A stretch of 57,407 nt of DNA from NCBI RefSeq assembly GCF_000820185.1, contig NZ_CDCA01000029.1, forward strand, positions 1 through 57,407, written 5' to 3'. A program made the translations under genes and the position numbers. The notes beneath the pieces were generated by a model. The model was not told the origin of the DNA, did no database searches, and saw nothing but the letters and a program-made list of their open reading frames with translations. This DNA is from Aeromonas tecta. Its GTDB lineage: Bacteria > Pseudomonadota > Gammaproteobacteria > Enterobacterales > Aeromonadaceae. Position 1 is the stretch's first letter. Each line of letters opens with the position of its first letter. Shown here one piece after another: positions 47,523-56,289 of this stretch.

Positions 47523-47618
47523 GAGTGCCCAGCGCCAACTGTAGGAGTGCTCTGCGGCCCTATGAACATGCACCAAATTGATGAATCGCTTTCGCCTATA
47601 AATACAAGGAATAGTCTC

Positions 47619-48812
47619 ATGACACTGCTCAATCCGTTCTTCGGGGAATTTGGCGGCATGTATGTCCCCCAGATCCTCGTCCCCGCCCTGCTCCAGCTGG
47701 AGAAGGCCTTCGTCGATGCCAAGGAAGATCCGGCCTTCATCGCCGAGTTTGAGGAACTGCTGACCGAGTACGCTGGTCGCCCGACCCCGCTCACCCTGAC
47801 TCGCAATTTGACCAAGGGCACCAAGACCCGGCTCTATCTGAAACGGGAAGACTTGCTGCACGGCGGCGCCCACAAGACCAACCAGGTGCTGGGCCAGGCC
47901 CTGCTCGCCAAGCGCATGGGCAAGACCGAGATCATCGCCGAGACTGGCGCCGGTCAGCACGGGGTCGCCACGGCCCTGGCCTGCGCCCTGCTCGGTCTGA
48001 AATGCCGGGTCTACATGGGTGCCAAGGATTGCGAGCGCCAGAAGCCGAACGTGTTTCGCATGAAGTTGATGGGCGCCACTGTCATTCCGGTGCACTCCGG
48101 CTCATCCACTCTGAAGGATGCCTGCAACGAGGCGCTGCGGGACTGGGCCGCAAACTATGACAGCGCCCACTACCTGCTCGGCACCGCCGCCGGTCCCCAC
48201 CCCTTCCCCACGATCGTGCGGGAATTCCAGAAGATGATCGGGGAAGAGGCCAAGGCCCAATGCTTCGAGAAGGAGGAGCGCCTGCCCGATGCGGTGATCG
48301 CCTGCGTCGGCGGCGGCTCCAACGCCATCGGCATCTTTGCCGACTTCATCGAGAATGAGTCGGTGCGCCTGATCGGCGTCGAGCCGGGTGGTCACGGCAT
48401 CGAGAGCGGCGAGCACGGCGCGCCGCTCGGTCACGGCAGCAAGGGGGTCTTCTTTGGCATGCACTCCTACCTGATGCAAGACAGCCAGGGTCAAATTCAG
48501 GAGTCCTACTCCGTCTCGGCGGGGCTGGATTTCCCCTCCGTCGGCCCCCAGCACGCCCATCTGGCCGCTATCGGCCGGGCAGAATATGTCTCCATCACCG
48601 ATAAAGAAGCGCTGGATGCGTTCCAGGAACTGGCCCAATCGGAGGGGATTATTCCAGCACTGGAATCCTCCCACGCCCTGGCCCATGCCCTGAAACTCGC
48701 CCGCAGCGAGCCTGAGAAAGAGCAGGTGCTGATCGTCAACCTCTCCGGCCGTGGCGACAAGGACATCTTCACCGTCGCCGACATCTTCGAAAAAGAAGGA
48801 ACCCTGTCATGA
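47619..48812 (+). CDS. trpB: Tryptophan synthase beta chain
   Basis: A 397-residue PLP enzyme that joins indole and serine. PLP lysine is in [14 protein letters not shown], the phosphate loop is [13 protein letters not shown], and the start [18 protein letters not shown] matches E. coli. AAGGA eight bases before the ATG. 96 bases separate it from trpCF; its stop overlaps trpA's ATG (ATGA). Confidence 0.97.
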   Translation: MTLLNPFFGEFGGMYVPQILVPALLQLEKAFVDAKEDPAFIAEFEELLTEYAGRPTPLTLTRNLTKGTKTRLYLKREDLLHGGAHKTNQVLGQALLAKRMGKTEIIAETGAGQHGVATALACALLGLKCRVYMGAKDCERQKPNVFRMKLMGATVIPVHSGSSTLKDACNEALRDWAANYDSAHYLLGTAAGPHPFPTIVREFQKMIGEEAKAQCFEKEERLPDAVIACVGGGSNAIGIFADFIENESVRLIGVEPGGHGIESGEHGAPLGHGSKGVFFGMHSYLMQDSQGQIQESYSVSAGLDFPSVGPQHAHLAAIGRAEYVSITDKEALDAFQELAQSEGIIPALESSHALAHALKLARSEPEKEQVLIVNLSGRGDKDIFTVADIFEKEGTLS

Positions 48813-49618
48813 ATCGCTACGCACAACTCTTCTCCCGGTTAGCACAAGCCAAGCAGGGCGCCTTCGTCCCCTTCGTGATGCTGGGGGATCCGACCCCTGA
48901 GCTGTCACTTGCCATCGTCGATGCCCTGGTCGAAGGGGGCGCCGATGCCCTGGAGCTCGGCATTCCCTTCTCGGATCCGGTGGCGGACGGCCCCACCATC
49001 CAGGGCGCAGCCCTGCGCGCTTTTGCGAGCCACACCACCCCGGATGACTGCTTCGGTCTGCTCACCAAGATCCGCGCCAAGTACCCAGAGCTGCCCATTG
49101 GTCTGCTGGTCTACGCGAACCTGGTCTATGTGCGCAAGATTGACGGCTTCTACGAGAAATGCCAGCTGGCGGGCGTCGACTCCGTGCTGGTGGCGGACGT
49201 GCCGGTGCAGATGTGCGAGCCCTACAAGGCCGCCGCGGACAAATACGGCATCGACAGCATCTTTATCGCCCCGCCGAACGGCGATGCCGAGACCCTCAAA
49301 GCCGTGGCGGAACTGGGCAGCGGTTACACCTACCTGGTGAGCCGCGCCGGCGTCACCGGCGCCGAGACCAAGGCCGGCATGCCGGTGGATGGGCTGATCA
49401 ATACCCTGCGCGAGTTCAAGGCGCCCCCCGCCCTGCTCGGCTTTGGCATCAGCGAACCGGCCCAGGTACGCGATGCCATCAAAGCCGGCGCCGCCGGTGC
49501 CATCTCGGGTTCGGCCGTGGTGAAGATCATCGAAACCCACCACCAGAACCCGGAACATATGCTCACCCGCCTCAAGGAGTTTGTGGAAGGGATGAAGGCG
49601 GCGACTCGTCACCCCTGA
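48809..49618 (+). CDS. trpA: Tryptophan synthase alpha chain
   Basis: A 269-residue TIM-barrel that splits indole-3-glycerol phosphate. The catalytic glutamate and aspartate are in [20 protein letters not shown], with [10 protein letters not shown] and [13 protein letters not shown]. It overlaps trpB by four bases, and the proteins form the channel-linked complex. A terminator follows. Confidence 0.97.
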   Translation: MNRYAQLFSRLAQAKQGAFVPFVMLGDPTPELSLAIVDALVEGGADALELGIPFSDPVADGPTIQGAALRAFASHTTPDDCFGLLTKIRAKYPELPIGLLVYANLVYVRKIDGFYEKCQLAGVDSVLVADVPVQMCEPYKAAADKYGIDSIFIAPPNGDAETLKAVAELGSGYTYLVSRAGVTGAETKAGMPVDGLINTLREFKAPPALLGFGISEPAQVRDAIKAGAAGAISGSAVVKIIETHHQNPEHMLTRLKEFVEGMKAATRHP

Positions 49619-49664
49619 TCCCCAGGCCTGGCTTGGCCCCACAGCCCTGACCCTAAGCAACAAG

Positions 49665-49687
49665 GGAGCCCGAATGGGCTCCTTTTT
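49665..49687 (+). terminator. trp operon terminator
   Basis: GGAGCCC, loop GAAT, GGGCTCC, then TTTTTG. It lies 46 bases after the trpA stop. Confidence 0.93.
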
Positions 49688-49715
49688 GTTTTCCTTGTCT
49701 GCCCCTGTCTCTTTG

Positions 49716-50120
49716 CCCCCTCGCCCCCTGGAAGAGGGTTGGGGTGAGGGACATCAGGATCTGTGATGCGGCTGCGCCGCATGGGACACGAGGACTCCGT
49801 CCTCGATGGGGTTTCGCCCGCCCTTCGGGCCTGGGCGAGTGACTTTTCTTTGCGTGGCCAAAGAAAAGTCACCAAAAGAAAGGCCACCCCCGCTTATTCG
49901 CCCGACTGACGTCGGGTTCCTTCGGCTCACCCTCTTGTCCAACGGCACGCGCCGATGGGCCGTCCATGGCCCAGCGCCGCTCGCTCGGCATCCTGCCTCG
50001 CGGCCTGGACAAGAGGACTCGCCTCAGCGAATAAGAGGGAGATCAACACCGTGCCAGCCTGAGGCTACCGTGCAACAGTGAACAAACCCCTCTCCCCTTG
50101 GGAGAGGTTGGGATGAGGGG
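49716..50120. repeat. Palindromic intergenic repeat block
   Basis: Nested inverted repeats: a perfect 14-base stem GTGACTTTTCTTTG (49839-49852) with its complement at 49859-49872; CTCTTGTCCA (about 49932) with TGGACAAGAG (about 50005); CTTATTCG with CGAATAAG. CCCTC.../...GAGGG motifs of the GGTTGGGGTGAGGG type flank both sides (about 49718-49752, 50086-50120). This looks like a repetitive extragenic element rather than genes. Confidence 0.7.
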
Positions 50121-50607
50121 AATTCCCGATCTTCTTCTCACCCAGCAGCTCACTTAAACGGCGGTAATCACTAATTGGTTGAACCAGCTCCGGTTTCTAT
50201 CAAAACCCTCTTCCCATGTCTCAATCCAGCCCCTTATGATATCCAAACGACAATCAACCTCTGGGGAGAGCGTCATGGAAGCGATTATTGCAATCTCGCG
50301 GGTGAAAAGCAGCATGCTGGGGGCTGAAACTCAGGGGCGGTAGCTTTGCTGGGATTTGCCGTAGCCGGCTCCTGAACTGTTTCTTTATAAAGGGGCAATG
50401 GAGGCATAAAAAAGGAGGTCAAGCGAATACATTCAAGTATCAGAGGTAGACTGGTAATATTTTTATTTAGTTTGATTTTTTTCATGGCAACTATCATGGC
50501 AGAGCGGAGTTATATGGAAGGCTCTGCTATCGGATTAGTGCCGCCTTCTATCTAATTACTGTTAGTCTCACCCCACTTAGCATCGAAGTAAATATCATGA
50601 GGTACTA
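50121..50607. other. Intergenic region, nothing firm
   Basis: About 490 bases between the repeat block and the protease gene, falling in GC content toward the right. A 70-codon minus-strand frame (50285-50497) has no recognisable motif. I see no clear gene. Confidence 0.35.
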
Positions 50608-51549
50608 GTGCATAGCGTATTAATCACAGAAAAAAATATTGAGCTTCAATATATTGAGTTAAAATTTGGTCGCCCCGAGTTTACTCCTGATGACGGTTTG
50701 GGTTCACTTGATAATCTACATCAAGCAAGTGACGCCATAGTCTCTATATCGGGATATATTGATGGAAAACTGAGAAGTATTGGCAGTGGAATAATTGTAG
50801 GACCCGGTCTAGTTCTAACTGCAACCCATGTTTTTGAAGAATTTCCTAGAACAGGTTCAGGACCAGTATTGCTCTCTTTTCTACCTGAAAAAAAAGCTCG
50901 TGCATGGTTGCCTACCGCTACAGTAACTTGTTCCGGGCCCAGTAGGTACAATCCATGGGATGCGAAGGCAAAGATTGTCTCAGATCTTTCGATCGTTTCA
51001 TGTGACTTGAATTCTGAAGCACATTTAGAGCACCCTCTTTCTCTTGTCCCGATGGAACTTTGCCTGCCATTGCCTGGAACCAGATTATGGGCTGTGGGGT
51101 TTCGTAATGGTGATTTTGAATCAGATAGTACCTTGGTATCTCCGTTGATCTCATCTGGTCTAGTGACAGATTGCTTTCCACATGGCAGAGGAGAAAGAAT
51201 GCCTTCTCCATGTGTTGAAGTAGACATGGAAACATTAGGTGGGATGAGTGGAGGCCCTGTTTTCAATGAAGCAGGTCATTTAGTTGGTATTGTATCTTCA
51301 TCCTTTGATGGAGGGCCATCTTATGTCACTCTGATCTGGGATGCTCTACGAATTTCTATTGAAGGACTTCCTCAAGAAGTCTGGGGGAATAGTGATTCAG
51401 GAATACTAGAAGGTATAGATTTAGGCCTTGTGCGGGTTCGTGGTCAATTTAAAGCAGATACTGATAGAAATATAACATTAACCCTGTCCGATGAGGAAAT
51501 GAAGTATCTCATTCCTCAAGAGCAACCCAATCAAGAGACTAATAAATAA
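50608..51549 (+). CDS. Trypsin-like serine protease domain protein
   Basis: A 313-residue AT-rich gene, GTG start with GAGG six bases upstream. A chymotrypsin-fold catalytic triad can be read: histidine in VLTATHVFEEF, aspartate in IVSDLSIVSCDL, serine in LGGMSGGPVFNEAGHLVGIV. There is no signal peptide, so it is probably cytoplasmic, unlike DegP. The last 60 residues have no known domain. It may be a cassette gene of the cluster that follows. Role unknown; self-activated proteases of this kind can be parts of defence modules. Confidence 0.75.
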   Translation: MHSVLITEKNIELQYIELKFGRPEFTPDDGLGSLDNLHQASDAIVSISGYIDGKLRSIGSGIIVGPGLVLTATHVFEEFPRTGSGPVLLSFLPEKKARAWLPTATVTCSGPSRYNPWDAKAKIVSDLSIVSCDLNSEAHLEHPLSLVPMELCLPLPGTRLWAVGFRNGDFESDSTLVSPLISSGLVTDCFPHGRGERMPSPCVEVDMETLGGMSGGPVFNEAGHLVGIVSSSFDGGPSYVTLIWDALRISIEGLPQEVWGNSDSGILEGIDLGLVRVRGQFKADTDRNITLTLSDEEMKYLIPQEQPNQETNK

Positions 51550-51625
51550 ATGCAGGTGACGCCTACCGCGCACCTTATTTAGGTGTTAGCACTTATAAAT
51601 CACGGAAATTTGATCAGGGGGTATT

Positions 51626-51961
51626 ATGAATACTCAAGATGGGACGCACTATTTGTGCGAGCTAGTTAAGACCCTAAGTGATAATCGCAATGCTGGTAGC
51701 TACCTAGGTGACTTTACCATTTCGGCTGTAGTTGGCGGAAATACAAAGGTATCAGACGACATAATTAAATGTCAGCTAACAATAAAGTACGATTCTGTTG
51801 ATATAAGCATGTATTGGGAAGAGTGCGGTTACAAAGGTTTTAGGGATATGGGACTTTATGGTCGCACGAACTCAAAATATTTTGAGGTTGATGAATTGAC
51901 CGATAGGTCATTCAAAATCACAGATAAGTCCAGTGGTAATACAACTGAATTTAACTGGTAA
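51626..51961 (+). CDS. Unknown cassette-borne protein
   Basis: A 111-residue beta-rich soluble protein with no signal peptide (CQLTIKYDSVDISMYWEECG, FEVDELTDRSFKITDKSSGN). No family recognised. It is AT-rich and followed at once by an attC-like site, as for an integron cassette. Confidence 0.6.
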   Translation: MNTQDGTHYLCELVKTLSDNRNAGSYLGDFTISAVVGGNTKVSDDIIKCQLTIKYDSVDISMYWEECGYKGFRDMGLYGRTNSKYFEVDELTDRSFKITDKSSGNTTEFNW

Positions 51962-51966
51962 TAATA

Positions 51967-52048
51967 GTGCTAAAAAAGCCAAGCATAGCGCCCGTAAAAA
52001 ACGCGGGCTGGACCTCGCTTCGCTCAGCCCGTGTTGGCGGCGTTAGAT
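51967..52048 (+). repeat. attC-like site A
   Basis: Begins GTGCTAA and ends GTTAGAT, a match to the GTTRRRY core. Arms GCCAA/TTGGC and the hairpin CGGGCTG (52004-52010) with CAGCCCG (52025-52031) fold as expected for an integron recombination site. Confidence 0.6.
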
Positions 52049-52093
52049 TCCCAAGTAACCTAAGGATTGGAGATTAAATTGCTAGAAGTCGTA

Positions 52094-52927
52094 ATGAGCA
52101 AGCAAGTAGATATTTATATTGCGATAGCCACATCAATTTTTGGAGCTGCTTTAGGATTGGTGCTATCAAAAGTATTTAGTAGCGAGTCCCAAAATGTAGG
52201 AGTTGGGACGAGTATTACCAAAACCGTCAGTATTAATACGATAAATCACTACTCTTATGAAATAAGAAAGAATACGCCGCAGGAAACAGAGGTGTTTATG
52301 TTTCTTGGTGGCTTTTTTGTTTTTGTTGGGCTTACTTTATATGGTTTCTTCCGGACAGCCATTTTAACTTCGCTATTGTATGGAGAGGTTTTTTTACTCT
52401 CCATCTGGGTCGGGGCTGTTCTACGGTCAATGGTAATCGGTAGATTTAAAGGGATTGCTTGGTCTATTTATCTACTATATGTCGTAGCCTTCATGATCAT
52501 GTACTTTATTGCTATAGGTCTCGCTTTTAATCCTCTCTATGCTCCAGACAATTTTCAATACGTTGAGCAAATTATCAACCAAGCTGGTTGGTCTGGCCTG
52601 AAACGATATTTTATAACAGATGACCTTCTTTGGTTTGCTGTTCATTTGCTTGGCGTGTGCGCGCTTATTTTTACATTTTGGCAAATAACAATGTCACTGC
52701 TGCATATCATAGTTGCAGGCAATAGCATTTCTTCTGGAAACCCTGACTCATGGATTATTAAAAAAACCGCAAAATACTGTACCCCATGGAGCAACATTAT
52801 ATTCATTACTCTATTCATCTTGTTCGGCGGAGCTATGGTGTCAGGCCTTTTTCTTCATTGGGTTCAACATGAAATACCCATTCTATTAAAAGAGCTTATG
52901 AATGTTGTGCTGTATGGCAGAGGTTGA
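52094..52927 (+). CDS. Unknown multi-pass membrane protein (cassette gene)
   Basis: A 277-residue inner-membrane protein with about six membrane helices (FMFLGGFFVFVGLTLYGFF, SIYLLYVVAFMIMYFIAIGL, FAVHLLGVCALIFTFW, IIFITLFILFGGAMVSGLFL). No family recognised. Start ambiguous: ATG 52094, or TTG 52079 with GGAG six bases upstream. It lies between two attC-like sites and is AT-rich, as expected of a cassette. Confidence 0.6.
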   Translation: MSKQVDIYIAIATSIFGAALGLVLSKVFSSESQNVGVGTSITKTVSINTINHYSYEIRKNTPQETEVFMFLGGFFVFVGLTLYGFFRTAILTSLLYGEVFLLSIWVGAVLRSMVIGRFKGIAWSIYLLYVVAFMIMYFIAIGLAFNPLYAPDNFQYVEQIINQAGWSGLKRYFITDDLLWFAVHLLGVCALIFTFWQITMSLLHIIVAGNSISSGNPDSWIIKKTAKYCTPWSNIIFITLFILFGGAMVSGLFLHWVQHEIPILLKELMNVVLYGRG

Positions 52928-52929
52928 AT

Positions 52930-52975
52930 CTAGCAAAGCTTTGCAGCGGACAAGCCGCTGAATGAGGCGTTATAC
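52930..52975 (+). repeat. attC-like site B (weaker)
   Basis: Ends GAGGCGTTATAC; holds the hairpin CAGCGG-ACAAG-CCGCTG (52944-52960). The 5' core is degenerate (TCTAGC), so this is less secure than sites A and C. Confidence 0.4.
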
Positions 52976-53007
52976 ATCTGTCTCATCAAATACCTTAGGA
53001 GATCGAC

Positions 53008-53493
53008 ATGACCACAGAAAATAAAAAAAATGCCACTACCGAGATATTGAAAAATAATGAAATACCAGAGATAGAACTAAAAGATGATCAGCATCCGCGA
53101 TATTTAGAACATAAAGAAAAAATTATAAATCTTCATCAAGATGGAGCCATCACGCAGGCCCAATTAGCAGCAATAACAACGCTAGCTCCCCATCTCGTTG
53201 ACCTAACAAAATCGGTAGCAGAAACCGCCGCCAAAAGCCAGAATTCAGTTCTTGAAGCGCACAAAGCTACAGCAAAGAATGCATTAAGCGCACAGGAAAA
53301 AATAATTGAAAAAACAAATTCCGAAGAAACACTTTCCAAGGTTTCAGACAATATTTCAAATATGAATAAAAGCAACAACGAAACCCAAGAAAGACTTAAT
53401 CAATCGAATAATAGTCTGTATGAAAAACTTACTATCGGCGCCATAGGCGCAGTTATTGGTGCAGTTGCTGGATTCCTCTTTAGCAGAAAATAG
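53008..53493 (+). CDS. Unknown coiled-coil, C-terminally anchored protein (cassette gene)
   Basis: A 161-residue protein with a polar helical body (SAQEKIIEKTNSEETLSKVS, NETQERLNQSNNSLYEKL) and one glycine-rich membrane helix at the end (IGAIGAVIGAVAGFLFSRK). No family recognised. GGAG lies upstream of the ATG. Very AT-rich, between attC-like sites B and C. Confidence 0.6.
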   Translation: MTTENKKNATTEILKNNEIPEIELKDDQHPRYLEHKEKIINLHQDGAITQAQLAAITTLAPHLVDLTKSVAETAAKSQNSVLEAHKATAKNALSAQEKIIEKTNSEETLSKVSDNISNMNKSNNETQERLNQSNNSLYEKLTIGAIGAVIGAVAGFLFSRK

Positions 53494-53511
53494 CGCGCAA
53501 CGAGCACAAAT

Positions 53512-53587
53512 GTCTAACCACTGGTTCAAACCGTTTGCTTCACTCACTGGGACGGGCTAAAGCCCGCACCTTAACCAAACGTTAGAG
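53512..53587 (+). repeat. attC-like site C
   Basis: Begins GTCTAAC (RYYYAAC consensus) and ends GTTAGAG. Arms TGGTT/AACCA and a hairpin CGGGCT-AA-AGCCCG (53553-53566) complete the attC fold. The clearest of the three sites. Confidence 0.65.
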
Positions 53588-53734
53588 AAAAGAATGAGCA
53601 GGCGGCTACTAAAAAATCAGGATACCCATCTTTCTGAGCAAGACATTGCATAGCCAGAACACAAGAGATGGGTGTCCAAGTTTTTATTTTTTGCCCAGCC
53701 ACAATATATCCTGCAACCCTTTCCCATCCCAACA

Positions 53735-53941
53735 CTACCGCCCCCATACCCGCCAGCCCATCAAAACCAGCATCAATACAACACCCGGTAACCAGACCCA
53801 ATAGCGCTCGGAGAGGATTACCACTTCACCTCGGGCGGTCAGGTAGGCCTCCAGCTTGAAGGGGACGACCTGGATCACCAGCCATTTAGTAAACAAGCGC
53901 GCGGCATGGCTCACCACCAACCTTGAGCCCACGGCGGGCAT
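53735..53941 (-). CDS. Possible small membrane protein
   Basis: A 68-codon frame with ATG start, an amphipathic middle (VPFKLEAYLTARGEVVILSE) and a hydrophobic end (YWVWLPGVVLMLVLMGWRVW). The GC-rich third positions resemble the core genes around it. No family recognised and no strong ribosome site. Divergent from the DUF3297 gene. Confidence 0.4.
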   Translation of the reverse strand: MPAVGSRLVVSHAARLFTKWLVIQVVPFKLEAYLTARGEVVILSERYWVWLPGVVLMLVLMGWRVWGR

Positions 53942-53983
53942 TGCCTACAATGGCCCACTTTTTATCAAACTCAGGTCTATAAA

Positions 53984-54226
53984 ATGAGCGACAACAAACC
54001 TGCACTGCCCGACCGTCTGGCGGCCAACCCGCGCAGCCCGCACCATGTGGCGGAGTGCTTCGAGCACGAGATCGGCATTCGCCTCAACGGCAAGGTGCGC
54101 ACCAATGTCGAGGAGTATTGCATCAGCGAAGGTTGGGTAAAGATCCCCTCCCCCAAGGCCAAGGATCGCTATGGCAATGCCATGCTGATCACCGTCAAGG
54201 GCACCGTTGAAGCCTTCTACGCCTAA
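53984..54226 (+). CDS. DUF3297 family protein
   Basis: An 80-residue soluble protein matching DUF3297 from end to end: PALPDRLAANPRSPHHVAEC, HEIGIRLNGKVRTNVEEYCI, SEGWVKIPSP, VKGTVEAFYA. Common in gamma- and betaproteobacteria, function unknown. A terminator follows 37 bases after the stop. Confidence 0.88.
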   Translation: MSDNKPALPDRLAANPRSPHHVAECFEHEIGIRLNGKVRTNVEEYCISEGWVKIPSPKAKDRYGNAMLITVKGTVEAFYA

Positions 54227-54262
54227 ATACGTTGCCACGCCCTGATCAGGGCTCGATATCCC

Positions 54263-54292
54263 AAACACCGGCCCAGCGCCGGTGTTTTGTTT
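54263..54292 (+). terminator. Terminator after the DUF3297 gene
   Basis: AAACACCGGC and GCCGGTGTTT around CCAGC, followed by TGTTTTT. Confidence 0.9.
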
Positions 54293-54397
54293 TTCAGCAT
54301 CAAAGTGCACGGATAGCCGCCTTGGCTCCTATTCGATACTTCAATCCGTATCCGACCTTTGCGCCATCAGGCCGAGGATCCATCTCCAGCCATATAA

Positions 54398-54440
54398 AAA
54401 GCCCCGTCAGGCCTTGCGGCGAGACGGGGCTTTATCATTT
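54398..54440 (-). terminator. Terminator-like hairpin downstream of nupC
   Basis: AAAGCCCCGTC (54398-54408) and GACGGGGCTTT (54423-54433) with a 14-base loop, T residues on both sides. Probably ends nupC transcription on the minus strand. Confidence 0.75.
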
Positions 54441-54513
54441 TTTATAATTAAATTTCCAATGACATTAGCAAGCCTAATGAACTGACATCTTCTCTAGACC
54501 AGAGTCCTCTGCC

Positions 54514-55725
54514 CTAGCCCAGCGAGGCGAAGATCCCGGCCAGGGTCGCACTCATCAGGTTGGCCAAAGTCGCGGCCAGCACGGCCTTGAGGCCCATGTT
54601 CGCCACGTCGTGGCGGCGCTCCGGCGCCATGGTGCCGATGGAGCCGAGCTGGATGGCGATGGACCCCAGGTTCGCGAAGCCGCACAGGGCGAAGGTGATG
54701 ATGATCTGGGTGTGGGCGCTCAAGCTCTCCTTGATGCTGGCAAAGTCCAGATAGGCGACGAACTCGTTCATGATGACCTTCTGGCCAATCAAGGATCCTG
54801 CCGCCATCATCTCGCTGCTCGGCACCCCGATAAGCCAGGCGACGGGAGCGAACAAATAGCCCAGCAGTAGTTGCAAGGAGAGCTCTGGCCAGCCGAACCA
54901 CTCCCCAACAGTGGCAAAACCAGCGTTGAGCATGGTGATGACGCTGACAAAGGCCAGCAAGATGGTGCCGATGGCCACCGCTATCTTCATGCCCCCCATG
55001 GCGCCGCCCGCCAGGGCATCGATGGCGTTGCTGTAGTCGCTCTTGTCCAGGGTGATCTCGTCTTGCTCCCGCACCCGCTCTTGCTCGGGCACCAGCAGTT
55101 TCGCCATCAAGAGGCCACCGGGCGCCGCCATAAAGGAGGCGGCGATGAGGTATTTGAGATCCACGCCGAGAGCGGCATAACCGCCGAGCACCGAGCCCGC
55201 CACCGAGGCCATGCCGCAAGTCATCACCGCAAAGAGTTCGGAGCGGGTCATGCCCGCCAGGAAGGGGCGGATCAGCAGGGGCGATTCCCCCTGGGAGAGG
55301 AAGATGTTGCCGGTGGCCACCAGGGACTCGGCGCGGCTGGTGCCGAGCAGGCGGTGAATGCCGCCCCCCAGCACCCGGATCACCCACTGCATGATGCCGA
55401 AGTGGTAGAGCACGGCGATCAACGCGCTGATGAAGATAACCAGCGGCAGCACCCGCACCGCGAAGATGAAGCCGTTGCTTGCCAGATCGCCAAACACGAA
55501 GCGGATACCGCTGTCGGCAAAACCGAGCAGGGCGGAGACGCCGTTGCTCATGGCGCCGAGCAGCAGCTGACCGGGGGGGAAGTAGAGCACCAGGGCGGCG
55601 AAACCGGTCTGCAGGGCCAGGGCCCCGAGCACGGTGCGCCAGCGGATGGCGCGGCGGTTCTCACTGGCCAGCCAAGCGATAAACATCAGGGCCAGCATGC
55701 CGACCAGACTCAATAACAGTGTCAT
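54514..55725 (-). CDS. nupC: Concentrative nucleoside transporter NupC
   Basis: A 403-residue inner-membrane H+/Na+-coupled nucleoside importer (CNT family). The N-terminal and core helices plus NIFLSQGESPLLIRPFLAGM, MTCGMASVAGSVLGGYAAL and ALCGFANLGSIAIQLGSIGT are family marks. Length matches E. coli NupC. A CRP-like site lies about 220 bases upstream. Confidence 0.9.
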   Translation of the reverse strand: MTLLLSLVGMLALMFIAWLASENRRAIRWRTVLGALALQTGFAALVLYFPPGQLLLGAMSNGVSALLGFADSGIRFVFGDLASNGFIFAVRVLPLVIFISALIAVLYHFGIMQWVIRVLGGGIHRLLGTSRAESLVATGNIFLSQGESPLLIRPFLAGMTRSELFAVMTCGMASVAGSVLGGYAALGVDLKYLIAASFMAAPGGLLMAKLLVPEQERVREQDEITLDKSDYSNAIDALAGGAMGGMKIAVAIGTILLAFVSVITMLNAGFATVGEWFGWPELSLQLLLGYLFAPVAWLIGVPSSEMMAAGSLIGQKVIMNEFVAYLDFASIKESLSAHTQIIITFALCGFANLGSIAIQLGSIGTMAPERRHDVANMGLKAVLAATLANLMSATLAGIFASLG

Positions 55726-56289
55726 CTTGCACCTATGAAGAGAGGAGTTTCATATGGCAAGTCTGCAGACGGGGGGCGCGAGGACGTCAGGCGGGGCGTG
55801 CCGACCACGCGACACACAAACCACAAACCTACGGTTCAGTGGCGGGTCCCATCCTGGGGTCATTCACGTTCCGGGTGACGGCGAGTATCGGTGACGCCAG
55901 CCGCGCGGGATAGTCGGCGACTGGCAGGTCGGGCGGCGATGGTACAGTGATCCACGTCACATAAAAAGCGGTAAAACGATTCGCCCCAGCAATTTTTTTG
56001 TCGCTGACAAAACCCATTCCAAAATAACCGCCACAAGGCAGCCAATATTCAAAGCAAGGTGGCCCACTGTTTGTGAAAATGAATATCAATATCGAGTATT
56101 GGTACTAGAAAAGTATTAGCCACGGCATCCAGTGCAAGTCACCTGAAAAACGTTTTTCATTTAAATCTTTAAAAAATCTTTATTTTACATCTGAACGAAC
56201 ATGACAGCTCATATAATGAGCGCCTTTAATAGCATCAAATCATCAATAACAAAAATATAAATAGTTCAGTCTATTAGGAAAAACATCAC
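55726..56289. other. Divergent regulatory region between nupC and the adhesin
   Basis: 564 bases, no gene. It carries a CRP-like site (55946-55961) and, near the adhesin, an AT-rich stretch with TATAAT at 56212-56217 that could be its -10 box; a -35 box is unclear. Confidence 0.5.
55946..55961. promoter_or_regulatory. CRP-like binding site
   Basis: AGTGA, six bases, TCACA, close to the consensus TGTGA-N6-TCACA. It lies 220 bases upstream of nupC and 329 upstream of the adhesin. nupC is CRP-controlled in E. coli. Confidence 0.6.

Noticed and set aside
50285..50497. Small minus-strand protein before the protease
   Set aside because: No motif, no family likeness and no clear ribosome site.
53571..53801. 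Minus-strand 76-codon frame
   Set aside because: It runs back through the attC-like site C and has no coding-like character.
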